64,000 bases of DNA, from contig NZ_JAIRDQ010000008.1 in assembly GCF_021458635.1 (NCBI RefSeq), positions 186,001 to 250,000 of the forward strand, read 5' to 3'. This DNA is from Bradyrhizobium monzae (GTDB taxonomy: Bacteria; Pseudomonadota; Alphaproteobacteria; Rhizobiales; Xanthobacteraceae). Positions 36,937 to 44,570 of the stretch are shown in pieces. The translations under genes were made by a program, and so were the position numbers. The notes beneath the pieces are model-generated. The model searched no databases and had not been told where the DNA came from. It worked only from the letters and a program-made list of their open reading frames with translations. How positions within the stretch are numbered: position 1 is the stretch's first letter; every line of letters begins with the position of its first letter.

Positions 36937-37373
36937 CTTCGTCAAAACAACCAGGTTATCAACCGCCAGATGGCCCAGCCAATAGTGGCGATCCATGCAA
37001 TCATTGCTGCGGCAGCCACGGCCAGGAAGGCGGCCTGGGTAGGTAGTCTCCAATCCGTCGGCTCTCATCAGGCGACGTCGTCGTATAAGTCTTCCGGGTT
37101 TCATCGAGCATTTCGATCGGCCTTCGGAGCAGGCATATCGGGAGCGCGACGGATAGACAAACGGTCGATGCAGTTAACCTCACCGGTCAACCTTAAGAGG
37201 ACCAAGCCGGGGATGGGTTCCTAGGCGAGGTCGAGCGGCGAGCCAGCCGCTGGGGCTTGCGGTCATGGTCCAGTTGATCGCAAGGGGGTCGGTCAATTCA
37301 ACAGTTGTTTCGGCGAATTAGAATCTTAGCGTTGTGTCAGATGAGACGGCGCTTCTAGGCGCATGCCGTTTCT
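36937..37373. other. Intergenic stretch without a supported gene
   Basis: Short open frames only. One on the minus strand around 36944-37010 would encode a hydrophobic segment (MIAWIATIGWAIWRLITWLF), too short to call. No repeat or strong hairpin was noticed. Confidence 0.4.
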
Positions 37374-37640
37374 TTAATTCGACCTGGCGGTGATCAATCT
37401 CGACAGTTCAAGGATCGCGTTGGCTCCCCGATGAAATGTGCCGTCGACACAATACATGGTCGTTCCATCTTGCAAGCTCGCTCGCAGAACAGTCTTGTAT
37501 TCTAACGCCGTCGCCAGATTTACGATTGTCTCCTCAATTTTCTGTCGTGCGGGAAGATCACGGTTTTCCCGTGTCGAATGAATGAAGCCCGAACTTGACG
37601 GTCCGGCGTCCACGAGTTTTGCACGTCGCTGATTATTCAT
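37374..37640 (-). CDS. Unknown small protein
   Basis: An 88-residue protein (MNNQRRAKLVDAGPSSSGFI, TIVNLATALEYKTVLRASLQ, GTTMYCVDGTFHRGANAILE). It follows the frameshifted receiver-like gene on the same strand by 34 bp. No family recognised. Confidence 0.6.
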   Translation of the reverse strand: MNNQRRAKLVDAGPSSSGFIHSTRENRDLPARQKIEETIVNLATALEYKTVLRASLQDGTTMYCVDGTFHRGANAILELSRLITARSN

Positions 37641-37674
37641 GCCCGATCAATGTTCTCCCTTTGGCGCAGCCCCA

Positions 37675-37923
37675 TCACCGCGGGATCTCAGTCAGATTGC
37701 GCCAAATAGGGCGGCCTGTCGCCCGAGTGAAGCGCGCAGCAATCTCCTCCAAGTTCTCATCGTTATCAGTCAAGATGAGGACGCCTCAATCCCGTCCTCA
37801 ATCATGCTGGTCACCGCTGTAGGAGCGTGCCCGAAAGGGCCGATGGTGATCTCGTGGCCTCGTTCCATGAGCGTCGCGGCATACATGCCGGCAACGTCTG
37901 CGGGATAAGATGGCGATCTTCAT
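37675..37923 (-). pseudogene. Small receiver-like gene with two frameshifts
   Basis: Three overlapping frames together encode a coherent protein of about 80 residues: MKIAI, then YPADVAGMYAATLMERGHEI and APTAVTSMIEDGIE, then GVLILTDNDENLEEIAARFT and GRPIWRNLTEIPR. The reading needs one shift near 37907 and one near 37780. The start overlaps the upstream gene's stop (ATGA at 37920-37923), which supports a former gene in an operon. The N-terminal beta-strand and LILTDND segment resemble short response-regulator or Rossmann-like folds, but no phosphoacceptor can be assigned. Confidence 0.6.
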
Positions 37924-38285
37924 GGATGAGCCACTCCAGGCCTACCGCGTTTGGTCTCCGTTTCGTTTATGGCCCTTATCACCTCGTCACCCTTTTGGGC
38001 GATTTCAGCCAGGGTTTCTGGGCCAAATGAGCCGTCCTCAAGTGCTTTGAGGATCAGGTGATTGTTGTAAATGTAGGCCGAGATTGGAAGAATCGCTCCT
38101 CCGCCATTCGACTTCGCTAGGTCTAAGTGGTGACCGAATTCCGCGAGCGATAGATCCAATAGCTGTTTGGATCGGTCCCTCCGGTCCTTTAGCTTCGATT
38201 GCACGATTATCGTGGCCACCGAGGAAGCGGATCCTATTAGTGCGCCGACTAAACCGAATACGGCCGCTGTCAGACCCGCGTCCAT
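37920..38285 (-). CDS. Membrane-anchored unknown protein
   Basis: A 121-residue protein with one N-terminal transmembrane segment (MDAGLTAAVFGLVGALIGSA) followed by a cytoplasmic helical domain (LKDRRDRSKQLLDLSLAEFG). Its stop overlaps the start of the frameshifted receiver-like gene by 4 bp. No family recognised. Confidence 0.65.
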   Translation of the reverse strand: MDAGLTAAVFGLVGALIGSASSVATIIVQSKLKDRRDRSKQLLDLSLAEFGHHLDLAKSNGGGAILPISAYIYNNHLILKALEDGSFGPETLAEIAQKGDEVIRAINETETKRGRPGVAHP

Positions 38286-38310
38286 TTTCGTCTCCACTTC
38301 CTATCAACCT

Positions 38311-38451
38311 TCATTGCAGTCGCCGCGACCCCAGACGGATTAGCGTCCGAATATGTTCCGTGCGAGTGGAGACTTGTCCTGCCCCAGCTATCCAGTCGTC
38401 AACCGCAGTCAAATCGTCAGGCTGCAGATGCATTACAACAAAATCAGTCAC
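38311..38451 (-). CDS. Short ribbon-helix-helix protein
   Basis: A 46-residue protein from GTG 38451: FVVMHLQPDDLTAVDDWIAG and TRTEHIRTLIRLGSRRL. This follows the RHH/CopG pattern (beta-strand, helix with W-I, then R-x-x-x-I-R-x-L-I). AAGGAG precedes the GTG, which lies in a 4-bp overlap (GTGA) with the upstream gene. It is probably a DNA-binding regulator; no toxin partner is next to it. Confidence 0.65.
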   Translation of the reverse strand: MTDFVVMHLQPDDLTAVDDWIAGAGQVSTRTEHIRTLIRLGSRRLQ

Positions 38452-38813
38452 TTCGCTCCTTTGGTGTTTTGACTGAAGGGTCGAAGCGTTTTCCAAAGGT
38501 TTAGTACTGCATCCATATAGGTTTTTAGGGGGTTGTCAGCGCAATAAGTCCTAAGCGCTAAGGCTTGGTCATTGGTTTCGGCTCCCAATTCTTTTGCTTC
38601 CTGTTTGTTCGCCAGCAGTCCCATATTGAGGCCGGACATGTAGCCCTGAGCCCATGTAAAAAAATAGAGCTCCATGTTCTTTGGATCGCTTTGATACATC
38701 TTCGCGAATTCCGCGCAACTGGTGGCGCCCAAACCTTGAACTGGATACGCAACGGCTATTTTAGGACCGAGCAGAATTGCGATGCAGGACGCCAGGATCA
38801 TTGTGTAATTCAT
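38448..38813 (-). CDS. Secreted protein, HdeA/Rap1a-like pattern
   Basis: A 121-residue protein with signal peptide MNYTMILASCIAILLGPKIA. The mature part has two Cys (TSCAEFAKMYQ, LRTYCADNPLKTYMDAVL) and the WAQGYMSGLNMG segment, resembling HdeA/Rap1a-like periplasmic domains that hold one disulfide. It precedes the RHH gene with a 4-bp overlap. A periplasmic chaperone or immunity-like role is possible but not shown. Confidence 0.65.
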   Translation of the reverse strand: MNYTMILASCIAILLGPKIAVAYPVQGLGATSCAEFAKMYQSDPKNMELYFFTWAQGYMSGLNMGLLANKQEAKELGAETNDQALALRTYCADNPLKTYMDAVLNLWKTLRPFSQNTKGAK

Positions 38814-38851
38814 AGGCTGCTTGCCCCCGTGTCTGTTCGCCCTAGCTCAGC

Positions 38852-39669
38852 TTAATCGCCGAACTCCTTAAATTCGATCTTGGCGGTGATTTCGTTCATT
38901 GCATAATGGACGAATTGACGTCCCAAATCGGTCAGCTCATAGGGCTCGGTTTCATCAAATGCAGACTTCGCTGTGGTGGGCGACTGTCCTGCGGCGGATC
39001 TTTTGCTGGGCGTCTCTTGCGGAGAAAATTTCCGGCGTAGTCCGTCTGTCGATGCTGACGAATGACGCTTCCGAGCGTCAAATCGCGGATCAACATCTTG
39101 AAAAGATCGGCCTCCGCGGAGTCCTCTCTGACCTGCGGCTTATCGAGATTGTCCCACATCGCACCACGCGTAATGCCAGGATTCCGATATATCTCCGCGA
39201 TCACCTGGAAATGGAAGTCAGTGTAAATATTAGTCCAGTCGATAAAGAGTCGAACTACGTCGTCCGAGGCGGTCTGCGCAGCGGCAGCGTTTGCAAGGAT
39301 ATTCCGAAGTCGTTGACGTTTATACTCGGTATCTACCGAAGACCAATTGCGGAATGCCTTCTTCAACAGGGCCTGATATTCGGGTGACTCGATGCGCTGC
39401 TTGACCTTCTCGTCGTGCATGTCGATGCGCGCAATCACCTCGGCAATCGTTTTGCCTTTCTCTCTCAGCTCGTCCTCTAGCATCTGGATCCACTGGCGAA
39501 GCACATTAGTGACGTGCTCTGAGTCCTGTTCGGACCAGTATCCCGCCCCAGCCGAGAGTAATCCACCGACGAAGGGAATCGCGCCGCTGATTGCACTTAA
39601 TGCAAGTCGAGCCGCTTTCTTCTTTCCATCCGGCGTCAAAGCGCCCTTGTCGATATCGCCATTGTCCAT
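38852..39669 (-). pseudogene. Unknown protein gene with one frameshift
   Basis: The frame from ATG 39669 encodes MDNGDIDKGALTPDGKKKAA, a glycine-rich hydrophobic segment (ISGAIPFVGGLLSAGAGYW) and a long helical region (VLRQWIQMLEDELREKGKTI), then ends at 38932 in a Pro/Ser-rich tail. In the next frame the segment FSPQETPSKRSAAG followed by YELTDLGRQFVHYAMNEITA and a stop at 38852 looks like the true C-terminus. The switch is at AAAATTT (39025-39031), needing one base less. Membrane-associated effector or immunity-like character is possible; no family recognised. Confidence 0.6.
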
Positions 39670-39727
39670 TATGGCAGCCCTAGATTTTCGTTTTTCCAAT
39701 GTCTTGCTTGCGGTGCCGCCATATTTT

Positions 39728-40039
39728 CTACCGACTAACTCGAACGTCGCCGTAATCTTCTCCGCTCGGCCGCTCACCGTCAAAGTCAGCGTGAGCGAGC
39801 AGGGCGCCAATTCCGAACAACACCATGCCGCCGATCCAAACCAGGCAGGTTGCCGTCAGATAAGCTGAGGTCCCAATGCCGATACTGCCTGTGAGACCGA
39901 AGAGCGTGCCGGCGTTGAACAACAGTCCGACGATGCCCCAGAGCCAAAACAGGACGCTTAGTATGCTGCGCCCAGAACTCTGATGGCTTCTCAGCCGAAA
40001 CGTGCGCTCCCACTTCTCTTTGCGCGAAAACAGCCCCAT
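39728..40039 (-). CDS. Small membrane protein
   Basis: A 103-residue protein with a basic N-terminus (MGLFSRKEKWERTFRLRSHQ) and two or three transmembrane helices (VLFWLWGIVGLLFNAGTLFG, ATCLVWIGGMVLFGIGALLA). It lies upstream of the frameshifted gene on the same strand. Function unknown. Confidence 0.65.
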   Translation of the reverse strand: MGLFSRKEKWERTFRLRSHQSSGRSILSVLFWLWGIVGLLFNAGTLFGLTGSIGIGTSAYLTATCLVWIGGMVLFGIGALLAHADFDGERPSGEDYGDVRVSR

Positions 40040-40093
40040 TGGAATCCCCCGAGCCCCCCTCGACCATAGGGCGAGGGTAGGGGCTGAGCAACT

Positions 40094-40288
40094 CTACTTT
40101 CGCGCGAGGCGCCGTGGTTCTACGGGGCGCCAATTGTGAAGTGGTTCACACATGTACGCCGCGATGACTGCTAGATCGTAGCGGCTGGAGGATTTCAGGG
40201 GCCAGCCATAGAGCGCCGCAGGGACATCGTATTTCGAGCCCAGCGGCGTAATTTTTTCGGGACACACTTTAGATCGGCTTGCCGCCAT
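40094..40288 (-). CDS. Unknown small protein
   Basis: A 64-residue open frame (MAASRSKVCPEKITPLGSKY, YDLAVIAAYMCEPLHNWRPV). The RBS is weak and no family is known; composition is protein-like. Confidence 0.45.
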   Translation of the reverse strand: MAASRSKVCPEKITPLGSKYDVPAALYGWPLKSSSRYDLAVIAAYMCEPLHNWRPVEPRRLARK

Positions 40289-40469
40289 TTCGATTTCTCG
40301 ACCGATGGCTCGTCGGTTGTTTCGTTGTTTCTACTTGTCTTCCATTATCGTGCCGAGTCCGAAGAACGTCGCGCCGCCGATCCAAAGCGCCTCCATCGCT
40401 GAGCCGATCGCTGCGGCGTGATGCAAGCCGGCACGGCGCCGTCATCTGCGACGGAAAAGGGGCGGTTGT

Positions 40470-40850
40470 TTAGATCAGCTTGGCACGAAGACGATCGTAC
40501 TCCACCTCGGTTATTGATCCAGACCTTTTTAGTTGATCGAGTTTTGTAATTTCATCGGCGACGCTAAAGCCAACGATACTACGCAATTCATCGCGCGCCT
40601 GCTGAGCCCGCTGAGCATTTCGCTCAGCCATGCTTCTCCCTTGGGTGATCACGTAGGCTAAGATGCCGAGGTAAGAGAATAGAACCAGCGCAATAACCCA
40701 CAGCGCCTTTCCCCAACCGGAGATGTCGTGGCGCCTGAAGATGTCTCCGTAAATGACAATGAGCAGCCAGAACCAGAGCACAAATGCGAAAATCGCAATC
40801 ATGTCCATCAAGAAGTTTCGATACGTAAAACCCTCTTGAGCAAAGAACAT
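40470..40850 (-). CDS. Membrane protein with C-terminal SHOCT domain
   Basis: A 126-residue protein with two transmembrane helices (MIAIFAFVLWFWLLIVIYGD, WGKALWVIALVLFSYLGILA; the phospholipase-D N-terminal-like arrangement) and a C-terminal SHOCT motif (DEITKLDQLKRSGSITEVEY). GGGAG stands before ATG 40850; the longer frame to 40925 is rejected. SHOCT domains are short oligomerisation-type modules of unknown exact role. Confidence 0.8.
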   Translation of the reverse strand: MFFAQEGFTYRNFLMDMIAIFAFVLWFWLLIVIYGDIFRRHDISGWGKALWVIALVLFSYLGILAYVITQGRSMAERNAQRAQQARDELRSIVGFSVADEITKLDQLKRSGSITEVEYDRLRAKLI

Positions 40851-40987
40851 TCGCGCTTCTCCCTGATGCTTGAATTCCCCCTCAGACCCTCGGCAACTGT
40901 AGGGCGCGGGTGCAGGGTTGGGCAACTATTAGATTCGCTGATGGGGGCCAGGTATTCGAACCTGGAGAAGTAATGCACTTTGAGAAA

Positions 40988-41007
40988 CGGGAGGCCGAAG
41001 CCTCCCG
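40988..41007 (-). terminator. Hairpin with minus-strand TTCG loop
   Basis: CGGGAGGC-CGAA-GCCTCCCG. Read on the minus strand it is an 8-bp stem with a TTCG loop followed by TTTCTC. No clear gene lies directly upstream on that strand. Confidence 0.6.
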
Positions 41008-41462
41008 CCCGCTCAAATGAAACAATGAATAATTGCGACGATTGCCCAAAGGCAACCAGCAACATTCACGTTCACGCGAACATCGACTCGGTGTGTTGGC
41101 TTTTTCACAGCCAGCCCTCCGGACCGGGCGCGCCTCGACCCATGAAGGTTGAGGAGTTGGCCGCCATCGGAACGGTTCAGTACCGCCGTTCATGTGCTCG
41201 CATCGGCCCACTTTCCGCGTTACGTACCGCTTCCAGTAGTCCCACGTCTCTTCTGGGTGCCCACTTGAATCACTCGCATGGGCGGATAGTCGGAGTCACT
41301 CTGACGTCACCAGCGTGGGACGACGGGTATCGCCTCCGGGTCACGGACTTGAGAAGTGCCCGGTCCAGAGTCGGCCGCCGCTGACGTGAAAGCTACACCA
41401 GTCTGGTTGTGGTGCGAAAGTGCACGTTTCGAAATCACACACTGGGAAAAATACGGGTGCTA
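41008..41462. other. Intergenic stretch without a supported gene
   Basis: A plus-strand frame (40980-41384) is open, starting MNNCDDCPKATSNIHVHANI at its second Met, but it has no RBS and the later part looks random. Nothing else could be supported. Confidence 0.4.
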
Positions 41463-41564
41463 CTAGAGGTGAAGCCCGATGATAAATCGAATGGCGAAAT
41501 AGGCACCGCCCGCCACGACAGCGGTGGTGCTGATCGCAAGAATTACCCGCCAACTTTCGTCCAT
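41463..41564 (-). CDS. Possible 33-residue membrane peptide
   Basis: A short frame encoding MDESWRVILAISTTAVVAGG followed by AYFAIRFIIGLHL, a single transmembrane segment with a short acidic head. It lies 38 bp after the small membrane protein gene at 41603. The RBS is weak. Confidence 0.4.
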   Translation of the reverse strand: MDESWRVILAISTTAVVAGGAYFAIRFIIGLHL

Positions 41565-41602
41565 TGTGGCTCGTGGTGTGGTGAGGGCGCGGGCGGCCCG
41601 GC

Positions 41603-41821
41603 TTAGAATCGGCCTGCGAGAACGTATCGGCAGGCGCGTCCCAGAAGGTAGGGGATCAACCCAGTGATGGCTATTCCGGCTCCCACGTAGGGTGCAGCGT
41701 TGATATCGTTCGTATTGCCAGTCCTGATCATGATTGCGGTGACAGTCCCACCGGCAAGAATTGCCAGAACGGCCATGATGTTCCCGAGCCAATAAAGAAC
41801 AACGCCTAAACGGGCGGCCAT
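41603..41821 (-). CDS. Small membrane protein
   Basis: A 72-residue protein with two transmembrane helices (VVLYWLGNIMAVLAILAGGT, YVGAGIAITGLIPYLLGRAC) separated by a polar stretch (RTGNTNDINAAP). The start is one of two adjacent ATG codons (41824 or 41821). It follows the RHH gene on the same strand. Confidence 0.6.
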   Translation of the reverse strand: MAARLGVVLYWLGNIMAVLAILAGGTVTAIMIRTGNTNDINAAPYVGAGIAITGLIPYLLGRACRYVLAGRF

Positions 41822-41837
41822 CAATCGATCTCGCTTC

Positions 41838-42029
41838 TCATTTCTTCGCCTTCAATCCCAGCTCCACGAGCCTACGAATGGCTTCCGGTCGGCCTGGCAG
41901 ATCGTCCTGCTTGCGGCGCCAATCGTCCAACTCTTTAGCCATGTCGGGCTGGATACGGACCATAACCGGATCTCCGGTGACCGTGGGTCGCTTCTGTGGA
42001 TTGCTGCGATCAACCGTTGTCTTTTTCAT
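41838..42029 (-). CDS. Ribbon-helix-helix DNA-binding protein
   Basis: A 63-residue CopG/Arc-type protein: PVMVRIQPDMAKELDDWRRK, then GRPEAIRRLVELGLKAKK, with a basic N-terminal tail. It resembles the antitoxin half of toxin-antitoxin pairs, but no toxin gene is adjacent; the next gene on this strand is a small membrane protein. Probably a local regulator of the element. Confidence 0.8.
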   Translation of the reverse strand: MKKTTVDRSNPQKRPTVTGDPVMVRIQPDMAKELDDWRRKQDDLPGRPEAIRRLVELGLKAKK

Positions 42030-42095
42030 GGAATCATGATACCACGAAAGTATGTCCTGTGAATGGTCGCGGGACGGGGTAGGGAATTAATACCA

Positions 42096-42371
42096 ATGAC
42101 TAATCTTGGCGCTACCGCCACCATCAAAATCGATCCGTCCACGCAATTTTGCGCATACACGTACTTTTCGGGCCTGCGCGCCCAAGGCTGCGATCCCATT
42201 GTCCGGAACGGCGGTCTTCATTGGCTTGTCGGGGAGTCCTCGGTGAGCAATTTCCACGAATGGGCCGCCCTGCACGACCCTGACGGCAATCTTCGGATCG
42301 AATACGCGCGCGCGATGTGGTCGACGCGGGCCTCGGACGACGAGATCATTGCGTTGGGCGCTCGTCAGTAG
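42096..42371 (+). CDS. Unknown small protein
   Basis: A 91-residue protein (MTNLGATATIKIDPSTQFCA, HWLVGESSVSNFHEWAALHD). ATG 42096 is chosen; the frame is open to 42063. No motif recognised. Confidence 0.55.
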   Translation: MTNLGATATIKIDPSTQFCAYTYFSGLRAQGCDPIVRNGGLHWLVGESSVSNFHEWAALHDPDGNLRIEYARAMWSTRASDDEIIALGARQ

Positions 42372-42477
42372 CAACTCATAACGCCGCCGCCGCGCCTCAT
42401 CCGCAAGGGTGGGGCGCTTTGCTTGCTCAATTTGCCGCCCGGAGCTAACGCTCTAAGGGCTGCGTCAGGGGAGTACA

Positions 42478-42723
42478 GTGAGCAAGGCTCGCGAGTTTGT
42501 CGATTTCTGGGTCGAGAACAGCATCCACGCTGTCGAGCAGTACCGGACTGCCGGCGCGTCGCAGGATGTGGCGGAACTCACCCAGCGCCTAGTCGAGGCT
42601 GCCAAGGGGCAGGGTATCTCGGAAGCCGACTTGCAGGCTGAGATTGGCGAAATCTCCGACTACATTGCAGACCGACTCAAGGCGACGAACGACGCCGAGC
42701 GCGAACGGCGTAAGTTGACCTAG
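42478..42723 (+). CDS. DUF768 family protein
   Basis: An 81-residue helical protein from GTG 42478: MSKAREFVDFWVENSIHAVE, VAELTQRLVEAAKGQGISEA, EIGEISDYIADRLKATND. It fits DUF768, a small rhizobial family of unknown function often found on symbiotic or mobile regions. Confidence 0.85.
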   Translation: MSKAREFVDFWVENSIHAVEQYRTAGASQDVAELTQRLVEAAKGQGISEADLQAEIGEISDYIADRLKATNDAERERRKLT

Positions 42724-42730
42724 GGAGGCT

Positions 42731-42970
42731 CTAGTCCAACCTGTGGACATCCCCCGGCGCGAGATTAAGGTCCTCAAATATTTTCTGCCGCTCGGGAGTC
42801 CGCGGGACATTCATTAATTCCGCCGTCGAGCCTTCCTGGGCGGCGGCAAGGACCAATGTCAACGCTTGGCTGGGCTTCGCGAGCGCAAGCCAAATCTGCA
42901 TCTTACCGTCGTCAATCGTTACTTCAACGACGGTGAATGTTGTGCCGAAGGACTCACCCATGACGGCCAA
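42731..42970 (-). CDS. Unknown small protein
   Basis: A 79-residue protein (MAVMGESFGTTFTVVEVTID, KMQIWLALAKPSQALTLVLA). It converges with the DUF768 gene, leaving a 7-bp gap. No family recognised. Confidence 0.6.
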   Translation of the reverse strand: MAVMGESFGTTFTVVEVTIDDGKMQIWLALAKPSQALTLVLAAAQEGSTAELMNVPRTPERQKIFEDLNLAPGDVHRLD

Positions 42971-43176
42971 TTCGCCAGCGAACTACTGGTTTCTAATCGA
43001 GGGCCAGTGGGCGCCACAAGAGCGCGGACTTTTTCGCCATCGCCGGAAGAAAAATACGGTTTTCGACTAGGATCACCGCGCCGGCTCGATATACACTTGG
43101 CGATGGCGCTATTTCGCCGCGTGCGTCGGGTACACCCGGCGAGGTTTGCATAGCAGTCTATTTAAGGGGCGCGCTC

Positions 43177-43518
43177 TTGCCCAATCCAGCAAACGATAAC
43201 AACCGCTTGCTCACGCCAGAGCAGGCGGCCTTGCTGCTTAACATCACCGAAGATCATCTCCGCGCCCTCGTTAGCGATGGTGCGATCGGATACATCAACG
43301 TCGGGCTCGGCAAGAAGCGGCCACGGCGGCGGTTCACTGAGGCAGATCTAAACGACTTCATCGATCGGCGGCGCGGGAGGGATGTGCCATGTCGGTTTAT
43401 CGGGACAAGCGTTCGCCCTACTATCAGTACGATTTCCAGCACGCCGGTAACCGGTTTTCTGGCAGCACGAAATGCACGACGCGACGCGATGCTGAAAGGT
43501 TCGAGGCTGCAGAGCTAG
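43177..43518 (+). CDS. Excisionase-like winged-helix protein
   Basis: A 113-residue protein with a MerR/excisionase helix-turn-helix: LLTPEQAALLLNITEDHLRA, DGAIGYINVGLGKKRPRRRF, EADLNDFIDRRRG. This is the standard directionality factor (Xis) layout placed before int. TTG 43177 is the start. The frame runs 130 bp into the integrase gene in a different frame; only the first 70 residues look like a conserved domain. It should promote excision with the integrase. Confidence 0.82.
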   Translation: MPNPANDNNRLLTPEQAALLLNITEDHLRALVSDGAIGYINVGLGKKRPRRRFTEADLNDFIDRRRGRDVPCRFIGTSVRPTISTISSTPVTGFLAARNARRDAMLKGSRLQS

Positions 43519-44522
43519 AGAAGGCCAAAGCGCTGGTGAAGGCAACGGCGCGGGCGAAGGCGTCGCTGGCCATCGATGACGTCGCTGCCCGGCTCTGGAG
43601 CTACAGCGCTCAATACGACTCGGAGCCGAAAGCCACCGAGACCAACCTGGCGCGCCTGATCGAGTATTTCGGCAAGTCGAAGCAACTAACCGACATCGAT
43701 CACAAAGCCGCCAAGGACATGGTTGCATGGCGGCGAGGGCATCGCGTCTCGCGGCGCGGCAAGCGGACCAAGGAGCAGGAACAGGACCTGCCGTTGGTCT
43801 CGAACGCCACCGTCAACAGGTCGGCGACTAAGGTGCTGCAGCGGATATTCACGTTCGCCAAGGCCGAGAAGGTAGAGTTTGAAAATGAGCCCGAATGGGA
43901 CAAGCTATTGCTGTCCGAGCCGGTGGAGCGTGTCCGTGAACTAAAGATCGAGGAGGCTGACGCGTTCGATGAGGCGATGCGCGCCGACTACGAGCCGTTC
44001 TTCGACTTTGTGCGGGCCAGCGGCATGCGACTGAAGGAATGCGTGACGCTGCGGTGGGCGGAGGTGGATTTCGGCACCAGGCAAATTGTCCGAACCGGCA
44101 AGGGCGGCCGACGCGTGGTGTTCCCGATCACTCCGGCGGTCTGGGAGATACTGTTTCCATTGCAGGGCCAGCATCAAAAGTACGTGTTCACCTATGTGGC
44201 GGTCTACGGCAACAAGCGCCTAGAGCGGGTGAGGGGCCAGCGCTACCCTTTGACCTACACTGGCGCTAAAACCGCCTGGCAGCGCCTGCGCACCACCTCC
44301 GGCGTGGCTGATTTCCGGTTTCATGACTTCCGGCACGATTTCGGGACCAAGCTGTTGCGCGACAGCGGTAACCTGAAGCTGGTGCAAAAGGCGCTCAATC
44401 ACCGGGACATCAAAAGTACCCTGAGATACGCGCATGTGCTGGATGAGGACGTCGCGGAAGCGGTCGAGCGGCTCGCGAAGTCCCGGAAAAAGTCCCGGAA
44501 CAAGATCCGGGAGGCAGGTTAA
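43389..44522 (+). CDS. Tyrosine recombinase/phage integrase
   Basis: A 377-residue site-specific recombinase that inserts and excises the element. It has an N-terminal arm-binding region (MSVYRDKRSPYYQYDFQHAG), a core-binding domain (about residues 60-160) and the catalytic domain with Arg (ASGMRLKECVTLRWAEVD), H-x-x-R (FHDFRHDFGTKLL), His (KALNHRDIKSTL) and Tyr (RYAHVLDEDV). All are intact, so it should be active. The gene ends 41 bp before attR, and its last codons contain the AAGTCCCGGA direct repeats found near attL. Confidence 0.95.
   Translation: MSVYRDKRSPYYQYDFQHAGNRFSGSTKCTTRRDAERFEAAELEKAKALVKATARAKASLAIDDVAARLWSYSAQYDSEPKATETNLARLIEYFGKSKQLTDIDHKAAKDMVAWRRGHRVSRRGKRTKEQEQDLPLVSNATVNRSATKVLQRIFTFAKAEKVEFENEPEWDKLLLSEPVERVRELKIEEADAFDEAMRADYEPFFDFVRASGMRLKECVTLRWAEVDFGTRQIVRTGKGGRRVVFPITPAVWEILFPLQGQHQKYVFTYVAVYGNKRLERVRGQRYPLTYTGAKTAWQRLRTTSGVADFRFHDFRHDFGTKLLRDSGNLKLVQKALNHRDIKSTLRYAHVLDEDVAEAVERLAKSRKKSRNKIREAG
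44478..44499. repeat. Right copy of the 22-bp direct repeat, inside int
   Basis: Two AAGTCCCGGA units 11 bp apart, identical over 22 bp to 26392-26413 and in the same orientation. They lie in the last codons of the integrase gene, 65 bp from attR. Confidence 0.75.
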
Positions 44523-44563
44523 ACTCTTGATCTAACAAGAGAAGCCGGAATCCGCATTCCACA

Positions 44564-44570
44564 TTCCAGA
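44564..44570. repeat. attR core TTCCAGA
   Basis: Right junction. It is preceded on the element side by a tandem CATTCCA CATTCCA and by GGAAT-CCGC-ATTCC, and followed by comEC sequence (TGTCGTTTGCG). Confidence 0.85.

Larger units (their letters stand above)
26246..44570. mobile_element. 18.3-kb integrative element in comEC
   Basis: The element is bounded by TTCCAGA at 26246-26252 (attL) and 44564-44570 (attR). The comEC reading frame is continuous across a single copy of this 7-mer. A tyrosine integrase lies next to attR with an excisionase-like gene before it. Direct repeats built on AAGTCCCGGA lie inside both ends. Contents include a wHTH protein, P27 terminase small subunit, HK97-type prohead protease, and many small proteins, several decayed. 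No large terminase, portal, capsid, tail or lysis gene was recognised. The element looks more AT-rich than its surroundings. Confidence 0.92.

Noticed and set aside
39025..39031. A-AAT-TTT slippery heptamer on the minus strand as programmed -1 frameshifting
   Set aside because: The -1 frame ends quickly in a stop. The plausible C-terminus needs a +1 shift, so an ordinary indel is a better explanation.
40943..40965. tRNA T-arm-like hairpin followed by CCCCC on the minus strand
   Set aside because: The loop is 8 nt instead of 7, and no D-arm, anticodon arm or acceptor partner is present upstream, so it is not a tRNA and only weakly suggests a tRNA relic.
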